Shown here: positions 41,921 through 51,704 of the stretch, in pieces
Numbering within the stretch: position 1 is the stretch's first letter
Layout of the letters: each line of letters begins with the position of its first letter
DNA from: an uncultured Mucispirillum sp.
Lineage (GTDB): Bacteria; Chrysiogenota; Deferribacteres; Deferribacterales; Mucispirillaceae
Assembly (NCBI GenBank): GCA_944325215.1
Contig: CALUZC010000010.1
Span: 1-64,000, forward strand
DNA: 64,000 nucleotides
Direction: 5' to 3'
Position numbers and translations under genes: made by a program
The notes under the pieces: generated by a model
What the model saw: only the letters and a program-made list of their open reading frames with translations
The model's database searches: none
Told to the model about the DNA's origin: nothing

Positions 41921-44452
41921 ATGGTCCATTATTCTAAAATATCACTACTAATTACATTATGCATATTTTTTGTATTATGTATGTCAGGTTGCTCCAGCTC
42001 AGGTTCTAGTTCCAGTGGTGGTGCTCAAACAGATGTAAAGAGTATAAATATTATCAATGCACCAGAATACTTAAATTATGGTGAAGAATATCAGCTTATG
42101 ACAGATAGGCCTGAATTAAATATTATGTGGGATACAAGTAATCAAGATTTGCTTGAAATTGATAATAATGGTTTAATTCGTGCCAAAGATGTTGCTGAAG
42201 GTATGGTAGAAATTACAGCAAGTTATGGCAATATAAAAGATGTTGTATCTATTTATGTAAAAGCACCAGATGAACCATTTATTCCTGTCAGCTCAATTAA
42301 TATTGGCGTAGAGGAATTAAAGTTTGATATGTTAGCAGGGGAGCAGCTTCATTTAACATCAGAAGTTTTGCCAGAGAATGCTACAAATAAAACTGTTATG
42401 TGGTGGGTAAGTGATACTTCTCTTGCAACTATTGATGAAAATGGCGTTTTAACAGCAAATGGTGAAAATAAAAGCGGAAAAGTTACTGTTACAGCAAAAG
42501 CAGGAAAACATACTGCAACTAAAAACATTACAATTTTATCTCATGCTAATGTTATACCAGTTCAGGAAGTAAAAATTACAGGCGTGAAAGAAATAGCTAT
42601 TGGAAACTCTGCTTTATTTAAAGCTGAAGTTGTGCCAAGTGATGCTACATTTAACAGAGTAACATGGAAATCAAGTGATGAATGGGTAGCAGAAGTTGAC
42701 AGCACTGGCAGAGTTTCTGCAAGCAGTAAACCTGGTGCTTATCCAGGCACAGCTGTAATTACTGCAACAGCAGGTGGGGTGTCATCATCTTATGAAGTGA
42801 CAGTAGTATATATACCTGTAAAATCAGTTACTATTAAAGGTTATGAAGATGTTAATGTAGGTGGAAAAACAACGCTTGGAATTAATGATGTATTACAGTT
42901 GCAGGCAACCATTACTCCAGAAAATGCATCTTGCAAAGATATACTGTGGATATCTAGCAATATGGAAATTGCACTAACAGATGCTAATGGCAGAGTAGTA
43001 CATGGAAATCAAACTGGGCCTGTAACTATTACAGCAACGGCCGTTGATAAATCAAATCAACCTTGTGGGGAAACAGCAAGTGCAAGTATTGATGTAGAGT
43101 TTGTACCATACGGCACAGAAATCCCTGTATCTGATATAAAAATTAAAGGATATGATGAAATGGGTGTTGAAGGGCAGGTTACTTTTAAAGCAGAGTTTTT
43201 CCCAGCTAATGCTACAGATAATAAAGTAACATGGTCATCAAATAACGATAAAGCAGTTTCAATAGAGCAGGATGATATAACAGGAGATGCAGTTATTACA
43301 GCTTTGGCAGAAGCAGAAAATGTTGTTATTACTGCAGCAGCAGGTGGTAAAACTGCAGAATACACTATTAAAACAATAAGAAAAGTGCTGCATGGATATG
43401 AGCAGGATGAAAATGGTGTATATTTAATATATAACAAGACAGGGTTTACACTCTGCTTTTATGATATACAAAATAAATCATTTAAATTAATGACAGATTT
43501 AGATTTCAGAGGTGATGAAACAAAACATGCTGGTGAAATTTTTGATGGCACTTTTGACGGAAATGGTCATATAATAAGGGAATATAAAGTAGATGACCGT
43601 GCAAGTGTCCATTATGGTTTTGTAAGTGTGCTTGGCGGTACTATTATGAATGTTACATTTGATACTCCTGTTATAAGGTCACTGGGGATAACACACAGAG
43701 AGACTTATACTGGTGTTGTTGCTGGTGAAAATAATGGTACTATTAAAAATGTATCTATTAATAATGCTGCAGTTGAGTTGCAACAAGTATTTCCAGATTT
43801 GTTTGCTAATGCTGGTCTGATTACTGGGCAGTCTACTGGTTTAATTGATAACTGCACTGTTGATACAGGAAGCCTTGTTATAAAGTTTGCTACTTCAAGA
43901 CCTGTGCTTGGCGGTATAGCAGGTATTAACAAAGGTAAAATAATCTCATCTGCAGCAAATAATATTAATCTTACAAACCTTCCTAAATCAGTAGATTACA
44001 CAACAGCAACTGGCGGTATAGGCGGTATAGCTGGAGTGTTTTCATCTGGTTCTTATGTGAAAGGCTCTTATGCTGCTGGGCAGATTACAGCTGATGACTA
44101 TGCAGGTGGAATTGCTGGTGTTGTGGAGCAGGGTACGGCTGATGTTTCTGCATCTATTTTTATAGGCGTAGTAAATTCTACTGGTTCAAATAAAGGATTA
44201 GATTACGGCAGTTATACATCTATAACAAATGAAGAAGAAGTATATGTAAAAAGTGTGCCAGCAGAAAGCAACTCAAAAATAAAAAGCCCTGTTACAAAAA
44301 TAATAAGAAATAATGGGCAAGCTGAAGACTCTTTAGCTGAGGCATTACAAAATATGAATAACTTGCTTAAAAAAGATGCAGATATTCAGTATATTTTTAA
44401 AGCCGGTGATAATGCATATGAAGATATTGAATTGATGCCAAAATTAAATTAA
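41921..44452 (+). CDS. surface lipoprotein with Big-type immunoglobulin-like repeats and a GLUG-like C-terminus
   Basis: An 843-aa protein with a lipoprotein signal peptide (Cys24 in LCMSGC) and a Ser/Gly spacer. About five Big_2-type domains follow (roughly 38-485), each with phrases such as VTWSSSD/N, NATxxKVTW, GxVTVTA and PV(K/S)xxxIKG. The remaining 350 residues contain a right-handed-helix-like region with GLUG motifs (GGIAGVFSSGSYVKGSYAAG, GGIAGVVEQG). Such proteins sit on the outer surface and bind host or matrix. AGGAGG precedes the start and a terminator follows, so it is monocistronic. Confidence 0.85.
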   Translation: MVHYSKISLLITLCIFFVLCMSGCSSSGSSSSGGAQTDVKSINIINAPEYLNYGEEYQLMTDRPELNIMWDTSNQDLLEIDNNGLIRAKDVAEGMVEITASYGNIKDVVSIYVKAPDEPFIPVSSINIGVEELKFDMLAGEQLHLTSEVLPENATNKTVMWWVSDTSLATIDENGVLTANGENKSGKVTVTAKAGKHTATKNITILSHANVIPVQEVKITGVKEIAIGNSALFKAEVVPSDATFNRVTWKSSDEWVAEVDSTGRVSASSKPGAYPGTAVITATAGGVSSSYEVTVVYIPVKSVTIKGYEDVNVGGKTTLGINDVLQLQATITPENASCKDILWISSNMEIALTDANGRVVHGNQTGPVTITATAVDKSNQPCGETASASIDVEFVPYGTEIPVSDIKIKGYDEMGVEGQVTFKAEFFPANATDNKVTWSSNNDKAVSIEQDDITGDAVITALAEAENVVITAAAGGKTAEYTIKTIRKVLHGYEQDENGVYLIYNKTGFTLCFYDIQNKSFKLMTDLDFRGDETKHAGEIFDGTFDGNGHIIREYKVDDRASVHYGFVSVLGGTIMNVTFDTPVIRSLGITHRETYTGVVAGENNGTIKNVSINNAAVELQQVFPDLFANAGLITGQSTGLIDNCTVDTGSLVIKFATSRPVLGGIAGINKGKIISSAANNINLTNLPKSVDYTTATGGIGGIAGVFSSGSYVKGSYAAGQITADDYAGGIAGVVEQGTADVSASIFIGVVNSTGSNKGLDYGSYTSITNEEEVYVKSVPAESNSKIKSPVTKIIRNNGQAEDSLAEALQNMNNLLKKDADIQYIFKAGDNAYEDIELMPKLN

Positions 44453-44460
44453 TTAAATAA

Positions 44461-44492
44461 AAGCAGGTATATATATTATACCTGCTTTTTTT
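44461..44492 (+). terminator. rho-independent terminator after the Big lipoprotein
   Basis: An 11-bp perfect stem AAGCAGGTATA/TATACCTGCTT (44461-44471 with 44477-44487), five-base loop and T-run to 44492. Confidence 0.9.
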
Positions 44493-44678
44493 ATAAACCA
44501 AAAACCTTGCTTTTTTATATGACTTTTTAAGTTATTAATACAAAAGTATAATTTTTTAATTCAAAATAAAATTTCATAAAAAATAAAAAAATCGCTACCA
44601 AAAAATTATTTATTCATATATATTACTATGATTTTAATATCCTAAAATGGATAAAATACATTATACTAGAAGGTAAAA

Positions 44679-46250
44679 ATGTCTATACTTGAGAGAATAA
44701 AACAAATAATCAAAAAAAATAATTCAGCTCAAAACAAAATTATTATCAAAGAAATTTCAAAACAAATAAGCAGTAAAGAACAGAAAGCAAAATCAGAAAA
44801 AGATAATAAATCTCATGAACATAATATTGCTGCTGCTTCTGTAAAAAAACGTGAAAATAGTAAGAAAGCAGGAAGAAAACAAGAGTTAAAACATATTAAT
44901 ATGGAAGATGAATATGTTGATTTTGGCTCATGGAAAGTTGAAGAGTTTCAAGTTGAATCACGTGATGGGGAGTTGCGTTTTCATGATTTAGGTTTGTCAG
45001 ACAGGCTTATGCGTGGTATTTGTGAGTGTGATTATAAATACTGCACCCCTATTCAGAAAATGATTTTGCCAGAATCTTTAAATGGTAAAGATGTATCAGG
45101 TAAGGCTCAAACAGGAACTGGTAAAACTGCTGCTTTTTTAATCACTTTATTTAAAAGGCTTGCAGACAGTAAAAGCGATGACAAGATAAAAGCTTCACCA
45201 CGTGCATTAATTATGGCACCAACCAGAGAACTTGTTATTCAAATAGAAAAAGATGCCAGAAGTATAGGCAGATACTGCAATATGAGTATTCAGTCTGTTT
45301 TTGGTGGCATTAATTACGAAAAGCAAAAAAGACAAATTGAAAGTAAGGTAATAGATGTTTTAGTGGCAACACCAGGCAGGCTGCTTGACTATAAAGAACA
45401 GGAAATATTAGACTTATCAAAGGTTGAAATTTTAGTTATTGACGAAGCCGATAGAATGCTTGATATGGGCTTTATTCCTGATATGAAAAAAATAATATCA
45501 TCACTTCCTTCTAAAAATCAAAGGCAGACAATGCTTTTTAGTGCCACATTAAATGATGATATTTTAAGGCTTGCTTCAAAATGGACAAAAGAGCCTGTTA
45601 GTATTGAAGTTGAATCAAAAGAAATAACTTCTGAGAATATAGAACAAATTGCTTATATTGCATCGATTAAAGAAAAGTTTGCCATAATGTATAATATGAT
45701 TACAAATGATAATTTAAGTAGAGTAATTGTTTTTGGCAATAGAAGAAATGAAGTTGCCCGCCTTACAGATATGTTTAAAGCCTGCGGTATATCTGCTGGG
45801 CTTTTATCTGGTGATGTAACTCAGTCTAGAAGAATTAAAACATTAGAAGAATTAAGAAATGGCACAATTAGAGTTCTTTGTGCTACAGATGTGGCAGCAA
45901 GGGGCATACATGTTGATAGTATAAGCCATGTATTTAACTATACACTGCCAGATGATCCAGAAGATTATGTGCATAGAATAGGCAGAACTGGCAGAGCAGG
46001 GGAAAAGGGTGTATCTGTTATATTTGCCACAGAAGAAGATGCATATCTTATTCCTAAAATAGAAAGCTATACAAAACATAAGTTAAATTATATTAATCCT
46101 GATGAAGATTATGTAATCCTTCCAAAAGATTTAAGTAAAATTTTAAGTAAATTTAAAAATATTAAAGGAAGAAAAAGATTTCAAGATAATGCAGGCAATG
46201 CTGACAGCAGCAAAAATTCTGTAAGAAGGCGTTCTAAAAGAAAAAGATAA
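44679..46250 (+). CDS. DEAD-box RNA helicase
   Basis: A 523-aa helicase. The first 85 residues are a Lys-rich low-complexity tail. Then the Q motif with TPIQK, Walker A AQTGTGKT, PTRELVIQ, DEAD in VIDEADRML, LFSATL and HRIGRTGR follow in order. The C-terminus is again basic (KRFQDN...RRRSKRKR), fitting RNA binding. It most resembles RhlB/RhlE-type enzymes that unwind RNA in decay or ribosome assembly, though subtype cannot be fixed. The 186-bp gap before it shows no clear promoter. Confidence 0.93.
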   Translation: MSILERIKQIIKKNNSAQNKIIIKEISKQISSKEQKAKSEKDNKSHEHNIAAASVKKRENSKKAGRKQELKHINMEDEYVDFGSWKVEEFQVESRDGELRFHDLGLSDRLMRGICECDYKYCTPIQKMILPESLNGKDVSGKAQTGTGKTAAFLITLFKRLADSKSDDKIKASPRALIMAPTRELVIQIEKDARSIGRYCNMSIQSVFGGINYEKQKRQIESKVIDVLVATPGRLLDYKEQEILDLSKVEILVIDEADRMLDMGFIPDMKKIISSLPSKNQRQTMLFSATLNDDILRLASKWTKEPVSIEVESKEITSENIEQIAYIASIKEKFAIMYNMITNDNLSRVIVFGNRRNEVARLTDMFKACGISAGLLSGDVTQSRRIKTLEELRNGTIRVLCATDVAARGIHVDSISHVFNYTLPDDPEDYVHRIGRTGRAGEKGVSVIFATEEDAYLIPKIESYTKHKLNYINPDEDYVILPKDLSKILSKFKNIKGRKRFQDNAGNADSSKNSVRRRSKRKR

Positions 46251-46266
46251 TTTTTTTATATAATAC

Positions 46267-46293
46267 TTGAAAACTATATAAATTAAGTATAAT
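46267..46293 (+). promoter_or_regulatory. promoter of the mmd operon
   Basis: TTGAAA (46267-46272) and perfect TATAAT (46288-46293), 15-base spacer, 41 bases before the mmdA start. Confidence 0.45.
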
Positions 46294-46334
46294 ATAGCTT
46301 TGGATAAAATCTATTCTAATAAGGTGAGGTTTAA

Positions 46335-47885
46335 ATGAGCAAAGACAAAGTAAAAGAGCTTATTGAGCTTCGTGCCCGATTATATAAGGGCGGTGGAGAT
46401 GCTCAGATTGAAAAAATGCACTCTCAAGGTAAATATACAGCCAGAGAGCGTATAGGCATGCTTTTGGATGAAGATACCTTCCAAGAGAATTTTTTAATGG
46501 TACAACACCGTTGTACAGACTTTGGTATGGATAAGAAAGATTTGCCAGCAGACGGTATGGTTACAGGCATGGGGCTTGTAGATGGCAGGTCTGTATTTGT
46601 AGCAAGTCAGGATTTTACTGTTAATGCAGGTACTATGGGTGAAGCAGGTGCTAGAAAAGCCCAAGAACTTATGGATGCAGCTTTAAAAACTGGTTCACCT
46701 TTTATATTTATAAATGACTCAGGCGGTGCCAGAGTTCAAGAAGGTGTTAGTGCCTTATCTGGTTACGGCGGTATTTTCTATCGTAACGTATTATTATCTG
46801 GTGTTGTACCACAAATCAGTATTATTGCTGGTCCTTGTGCAGGTGGTGCAGCTTATTCTCCTGCTTTAACTGACTTTATTATTCAAGTTCAGCGTGAAGG
46901 GCAAATGTATATTACTGGCCCTAAAATCATTAAAGAAGTTACAGGTGAGGAAGTTTCTCTTGAACAGCTTGGTGGTGTTGACGCCCAAGCTCACTATTCT
47001 GGTGTTGTACATTTTGTTGCAAAATCAGGCCCTGAAGCTTTAGGGCTTGCAAGAAGGCTTTTATCATTCCTTCCATCAAATAATTCTGAAGAAGCACCAA
47101 TTATAGAATCATCAAGAAACAGCGTTATTGGTCCTGATGAATCATTTAATTTTATAGTTCCAGAAGACCCAAAAATTCCTTATGATATGCATGAAATCAT
47201 TTGGAGAATTGTAGATAATGCAGATTTTTTAGAAGTTCAAGAAGGCTTTGCTAAAAATATTATAGTTGGTTTTGGTAGATTAAACGGTAGAACTATTGGT
47301 GTGATAGCTAACCAGCCAGCATTTAAAGCAGGTGTATTAGATATTGACTCATCAGATAAAGCTGCTCGTTTTATCCGTTTCTGTAACGCATTTAATATAC
47401 CTTTAATTACTTTAGTTGACGTTCCGGGGTTTATGCCTGGTGTTGACCAAGAGTACGGCGGTATTATCAGGCACGGTGCAAAATTATTATTTGCTTATGC
47501 TTCAGCTACTGTTCCAAAATTTACAGTAATTATCCGTAAAGCATATGGCGGTGCATACATTGGTATGTGTTCTAAAGAAATGGGTGCAGATAGAGTGGCA
47601 GCATGGCCAACAGCTGAAATCGCAGTTATGGGTGCAGAAGGTGCTGTTAGTCTGCTTTATGGTAAAGAAATTAAAAATGCAGAAGATAAAGCTGCTGAAA
47701 CTAAAAAAAGACTTGACGAATACAGAGAGCTTTTTGCAAACCCTTATGTGGCAGCAAAAAGAGGCTATATTCACAATGTTATACTTCCAGCAGATACAAG
47801 AAGCTATTTAGCAGCATCTTTAGAAATGTTTGCTTCTAAACGCGAAACTAGACCTTATAAAAAACACGGACTTATTCCGTTATAG
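46335..47885 (+). CDS. mmdA: methylmalonyl-CoA decarboxylase alpha subunit (carboxyltransferase)
   Basis: A 516-aa carboxyltransferase of the acyl-CoA carboxylase beta family (KYTARERIGMLLDE opening, SGGARVQEGVSAL, AGPCAGGAAYSPA oxyanion region, then GFMPGVDQEYGG and a second GGAYIGM half). It moves CO2 from methylmalonyl-CoA to the biotin carrier encoded downstream. The gene order alpha, OadG-like, biotin carrier, OadB-like identifies a sodium-pumping decarboxylase rather than a soluble propionyl-CoA carboxylase. AAGGTGAGGT precedes the start. Likely used for propionate formation or energy from succinate. Confidence 0.92.
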   Translation: MSKDKVKELIELRARLYKGGGDAQIEKMHSQGKYTARERIGMLLDEDTFQENFLMVQHRCTDFGMDKKDLPADGMVTGMGLVDGRSVFVASQDFTVNAGTMGEAGARKAQELMDAALKTGSPFIFINDSGGARVQEGVSALSGYGGIFYRNVLLSGVVPQISIIAGPCAGGAAYSPALTDFIIQVQREGQMYITGPKIIKEVTGEEVSLEQLGGVDAQAHYSGVVHFVAKSGPEALGLARRLLSFLPSNNSEEAPIIESSRNSVIGPDESFNFIVPEDPKIPYDMHEIIWRIVDNADFLEVQEGFAKNIIVGFGRLNGRTIGVIANQPAFKAGVLDIDSSDKAARFIRFCNAFNIPLITLVDVPGFMPGVDQEYGGIIRHGAKLLFAYASATVPKFTVIIRKAYGGAYIGMCSKEMGADRVAAWPTAEIAVMGAEGAVSLLYGKEIKNAEDKAAETKKRLDEYRELFANPYVAAKRGYIHNVILPADTRSYLAASLEMFASKRETRPYKKHGLIPL

Positions 47886-47894
47886 GAGTTTGCA

Positions 47895-48359
47895 ATGGCT
47901 GAAAATATGTATATACAGCTGGCTCAAAACAATGCTGAAAATACACAGACTTATGCTACTACTCACACTGTTAATAACAGTAGAGATTGGCATGATACCA
48001 TAGGTGAAGGCTTAAAAGTTACTGCCACTGGTACTGGTGTTGTATTTGCAGTACTTGCTATTATGATAATATTTATTAATATTATCAAAGCAGCAGAACC
48101 AGCTATTGAAAAGCTTTTAAAATCAGTGAGGAATACATTAGGTACAAAAGGTGCTGATGATATTTCTCATGATTCATTAAACGACCAAAATATTGATAAT
48201 ACTACTTTAGTTCTTATTAGTGCAGCTGTTGCAGCTTATACTCATAATAAGGCAAAGGTTAGGCGTGTAAGAGTACTTCCAGCAAAAGCAAAACAGGGTG
48301 GTAACTGGGCTATGCAGGCAAGAAGTGCATTACAATCATCACACAATAAAAAATATTAA
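47895..48359 (+). CDS. OadG/MmdD-like small membrane subunit of sodium-pumping decarboxylase
   Basis: A 154-aa protein with one membrane helix (about 45-68, TGTGVVFAVLAIMIIFINII) typical of OadG, which holds the complex together. The 85-residue polar tail includes a short hydrophobic stretch (TTLVLISAAVAAYTH, about 105-119) of the kind seen in OadG/MmdD C-terminal peptides, then a basic end (KVRRVRVLP). It is longer at both ends than many OadG proteins. It begins nine bases after mmdA and is part of the same operon. Confidence 0.8.
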   Translation: MAENMYIQLAQNNAENTQTYATTHTVNNSRDWHDTIGEGLKVTATGTGVVFAVLAIMIIFINIIKAAEPAIEKLLKSVRNTLGTKGADDISHDSLNDQNIDNTTLVLISAAVAAYTHNKAKVRRVRVLPAKAKQGGNWAMQARSALQSSHNKKY

Positions 48360-48380
48360 AAAGATTTAGGAGCATATATT

Positions 48381-48809
48381 ATGAAAATGAAAATTACTTT
48401 ACATGGCGTTGCATATGAAGTAGAAGTTGAATTATTAGACAGTGAAGAAGGTTATGGCACTTTAAGCGGCATACCACCTGTATCAAAATTTGTACAATCT
48501 CAACCTATGCCTACAAACCAAAGTAATGACGGCATACTTCCACCACCAAGCAGAGCAGCAGCTGCTGCAGCAGCCGCAGCAGCTGCTAATGCAGGCGGTA
48601 AAACAATTATTTCCCCAGTTGGTGGTACAATTGTAGAAGTAAAATTAAAAGCAGGCGATGCTGTAAAAGTTGGTCAGGAAATATTAATATTAGAAGCTAT
48701 GAAAATGCAAACATCTATTAATTCTCCAGTAGATGGCACTATTAAATCTATAAATGTTGCAGCAGGTGATACAGTAAGAGAAAGCCAAGTGCTTGTAGAA
48801 TTCCAGTAA
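48381..48809 (+). CDS. mmdC: biotin carrier (gamma) subunit of the decarboxylase
   Basis: A 142-aa protein with a C-terminal biotinyl domain: biotinylated Lys108 in EAMKMQ, and the matching half QEILILEAMK...PVDGTIKSINVAAGD. An Ala-rich linker (about residues 59-70, eleven Ala in a row) separates it from an N-terminal segment. It carries CO2 from the alpha subunit to the membrane beta subunit. GGAG lies 13 bases before the ATG. Confidence 0.92.
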   Translation: MKMKITLHGVAYEVEVELLDSEEGYGTLSGIPPVSKFVQSQPMPTNQSNDGILPPPSRAAAAAAAAAAANAGGKTIISPVGGTIVEVKLKAGDAVKVGQEILILEAMKMQTSINSPVDGTIKSINVAAGDTVRESQVLVEFQ

Positions 48810-48834
48810 ACCATTTTTTTGCGGAGGCATTATA

Positions 48835-49965
48835 ATGGATATATTAATAAATTTTATGGATACAGGTGCTCTAGGCGGTTTGCTTACGTATAAGCATGTT
48901 ATTATGCTTATTGTTGGCGGTATTTTCCTGTATCTTGCTATTGCAAAACAGTATGAACCACTTTTACTTGTACCAATTGGTTTTGGTATAATAGTTGGTA
49001 ATATTCCAGCAGACCCAATGCTTGAAATGGGCATACATGACCATAACAGTGTATTAGGTTATTTATATAAAGGTGTTGAGCTTGGAATTTATCCACCACT
49101 TGTATTTTTAGGTATTGGTGCTATGACAGACTTTTCTGCCATGCTTTCTCAACCACGCCTTATGCTTTTAGGAGCAGCTGCTCAAATTGGTGTATTCCTT
49201 ACTTTCTTAGGAAGTTTATTTTTAGGCTTCACTTTAAAAGAGGCAGCAGCTATTGGTATTATTGGTGGTGCTGATGGTCCTACATCTATATTTGTGGCAT
49301 CAAAGCTTGCAAAAGATTATTTGCCAGTTATTACATTAGCAGGTTATTCTTACATGGCTTTAGTACCAGTATTACAGCCACCAGTTATCAGGCTTTTAAC
49401 TACTAAAAAAGAACGTATGATAAAAATGGCACCTTCCAAACCAGTATCAAAAAGAATGAGGGTGTTATTCCCTATATTTACATTTATTATCGTTTCAATG
49501 CTTGACCCAGGTGCATTAATATTAATAGGTATGCTTGCATTAGGTAACTTATTAAGAGAATCTGGTGTAACAGAACGTCTTGCAAAAACAGCAAGAACTG
49601 TTATTATTGATACAGTAGTTATTATACTTGGTTTAACAGTTGGTGCTTCCACTCAGGCAGAAAAATTCTTAACACCAGAATCACTTAAAATATTTGGTTT
49701 AGGTGCTTTGGCTTTCTGTGTGGCAACTGCATCAGGCGTTCTTTTTGCAAAACTTATGAATTTATTTACTAAAAATAAAATCAACCCTATTATTGGTGCA
49801 GCAGGTGTATCTGCGGTGCCACTGTCAGCCAGAGTTTGTCAAATAGAGGGTGCAAAAGAAGACCCATCAAACTTTTTAATTATGCACGCTATGGCACCAA
49901 ACGTAGCAGGGGTTATTGGTTCTGCCGTTGCAGCAGGTGTGTTCATTTCAAAATATGCAGGTTAA
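48835..49965 (+). CDS. mmdB: sodium-pumping decarboxylase beta subunit (MmdB/OadB)
   Basis: A 376-aa integral membrane protein of about ten helices. Key motifs are GADGPTSIFVASKLA (about 142-156, including the Asp that handles sodium) and VSAVPLSARVCQIEG near 325, both diagnostic of the family. It decarboxylates carboxybiotin and pumps sodium ions out. TGCGGAGGCA gives a strong ribosome-binding site. Last gene of the operon, followed by a terminator. Confidence 0.95.
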   Translation: MDILINFMDTGALGGLLTYKHVIMLIVGGIFLYLAIAKQYEPLLLVPIGFGIIVGNIPADPMLEMGIHDHNSVLGYLYKGVELGIYPPLVFLGIGAMTDFSAMLSQPRLMLLGAAAQIGVFLTFLGSLFLGFTLKEAAAIGIIGGADGPTSIFVASKLAKDYLPVITLAGYSYMALVPVLQPPVIRLLTTKKERMIKMAPSKPVSKRMRVLFPIFTFIIVSMLDPGALILIGMLALGNLLRESGVTERLAKTARTVIIDTVVIILGLTVGASTQAEKFLTPESLKIFGLGALAFCVATASGVLFAKLMNLFTKNKINPIIGAAGVSAVPLSARVCQIEGAKEDPSNFLIMHAMAPNVAGVIGSAVAAGVFISKYAG

Positions 49966-49993
49966 TTTATAAAGATAAAATTAATCATAATAT

Positions 49994-50024
49994 AAAAGGA
50001 CTGGTAAAAACCAGTCCTTTTTTT
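49994..50024 (+). terminator. rho-independent terminator after mmdB
   Basis: Stem AAAGGACTGG/CCAGTCCTTT, six-base loop, seven T residues. Ends the mmd operon 29 bases after the stop. Confidence 0.92.
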
Positions 50025-50252
50025 GTGGATAGAATGTAATAAAGTCTAATATGTAGTAATAATATAATGTAAATATTTTACACAATGCCATTATGAACAA
50101 AGCAAATAATCTGGGATTTTAAAATAAAAATGATTTATAATATTTTAACTTAATGAACTAAAATCAAAATAAAAGTATAAATTATATATAAAACTCTTGT
50201 ATATTTTTTTAAAATTATTTATCCTGTTATGAAATAAATTAGATGGTGATAT

Positions 50253-51701
50253 ATGGCTTATAATGATTTACGTGAATTTATTAAAGCTTTAGAAAAAGCT
50301 GGTGAAATTAAAAAAATTAATGCTTTAGTAGATCCAGTTTTGGAAGTGGCAGAAATTACAGACAGAATATCAAAAGATTATGGTCCTGCTTTAATGTTTG
50401 AAAACCTTAATGGTTCAGACCATAACCTTGTAATAAATATATTTGGCTCTATAAAAAGAATGTGTATGGCCTTAGAAGTTGATGATTTAGATGAGCTAGG
50501 TAATAGAATTATTAATTTAATGGATAAAAATACACCACAGAATTTTATGGATAAATTAAAAAGCTTGCCTATGCTTGTGGAATTAAGCAATATTTTACCA
50601 AAAACAGTGAAAAAAGGACCTTGTAAAGAAGTTATATTAAAAGGTGATGATGTAGATTTATTTAAGTTCCCAGTTATTAAATGCTGGCCGCAGGATGCAG
50701 GAAGATTTATTACTATGCCTTGTGTTTTTACTAAAGACCCAGAAACTGGTGCTAGAAACTGCGGAATGTATAGAATGCAGGTGTATGATAAAAATACAAC
50801 AGGTATGCACTGGCATATTCACCATGGTGGAGCAGACCATTACAGAAAAGCAAAAAGAATGGGTATGGAAAAATTAGAAGTAGCTGTAGCACTTGGACCT
50901 GACCCTGTTGTTACATTTGCAGCTACTGCTCCAGTGCCTGATGGCATTGATGAAATGCTTTTTGCAGGGTTTGTAAGAAAACAGGCAGTAGAAATGATAA
51001 AATGCGAAACTGTTGATTTAGAAGTGCCTGCAAACAGCGAAATAGTATTAGAAGGTTATGTATTAACTGATGAATTAAGAAGGGAAGGTCCATTTGGTGA
51101 CCATACAGGTTATTATTCTTTAGCTGATGATTTTCCAGTATTTCATATTACATGTATAACGCACAGAAAAGATGCGATATATCCTACTACAATAGTTGGT
51201 AAACCACCTATGGAGGACTGCTACATGGGGGTTGCAACTGGTAGAATATTCCTGCCAATACTTAAAAAACAGGTTCCAGAAATTGTTGATATGTATATGC
51301 CACTTGAAGGTGTTTTCCATAACATTATGTTTTTATCTATTGATAAAAAATATCCTATGCAGGCACATAAGATAATGCACTATGTGTGGGGCACAGGGCA
51401 GATGATGTTTACAAAAATGATAGTTATTGTAGATAAAGATGTAGACGTTAAAAATACAAATGAAGTGCTATGGAGAATGGGTAATAATGTGGACTGGGAG
51501 AGAGATATATGTGTTGTAAAAGGTCCTGTTGATACTTTAGATCATTCTTCCCCTTATGCTTTCTGGGGTAATAAAATAGGTATTGATGCTACTAAAAAAC
51601 TTCCAAGTGAAGGGCATATGAGAGAGTGGCCTGAAGATATTGTTATGAGTGATGATATAAAAGAGAAAGTAACAAAACGCTGGAAAGAGTACGGTTTATA
51701 A
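50253..51701 (+). CDS. ubiD: UbiD-family decarboxylase (menaquinone biosynthesis type)
   Basis: A 482-aa UbiD-type decarboxylase that uses prenylated FMN. The family features are present: FPVIKCWPQDAGRFIT (about 138-153), MYRMQVYDKNTTGMHWHIHHGGA, LRREGPFGDHTGYYS with the catalytic Glu-Arg pair, and PTTIVGKPPMED. Length is typical. With UbiE at 36423 it fits menaquinone synthesis, possibly the futalosine route. The UbiX partner that makes the cofactor is not in the window. The 228-bp gap before it is AT-rich with no clear promoter. It is followed by nth three bases later. Confidence 0.9.
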   Translation: MAYNDLREFIKALEKAGEIKKINALVDPVLEVAEITDRISKDYGPALMFENLNGSDHNLVINIFGSIKRMCMALEVDDLDELGNRIINLMDKNTPQNFMDKLKSLPMLVELSNILPKTVKKGPCKEVILKGDDVDLFKFPVIKCWPQDAGRFITMPCVFTKDPETGARNCGMYRMQVYDKNTTGMHWHIHHGGADHYRKAKRMGMEKLEVAVALGPDPVVTFAATAPVPDGIDEMLFAGFVRKQAVEMIKCETVDLEVPANSEIVLEGYVLTDELRREGPFGDHTGYYSLADDFPVFHITCITHRKDAIYPTTIVGKPPMEDCYMGVATGRIFLPILKKQVPEIVDMYMPLEGVFHNIMFLSIDKKYPMQAHKIMHYVWGTGQMMFTKMIVIVDKDVDVKNTNEVLWRMGNNVDWERDICVVKGPVDTLDHSSPYAFWGNKIGIDATKKLPSEGHMREWPEDIVMSDDIKEKVTKRWKEYGL

Positions 51702-51704
51702 TAT

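Noticed and set aside
43057-43437. 126-aa frame on the minus strand within the Big lipoprotein
   Set aside because: Its composition mirrors the Thr/Val-rich repeats on the other strand, and it has no start signals.
47545-47811. 88-aa frame inside mmdA on the same strand
   Set aside because: It lies wholly within mmdA in another frame, with no ribosome-binding site and no recognisable domain.
46335-47885. Soluble propionyl-CoA carboxylase
   Set aside because: No biotin carboxylase gene is present and OadG-like and OadB-like membrane subunits follow.
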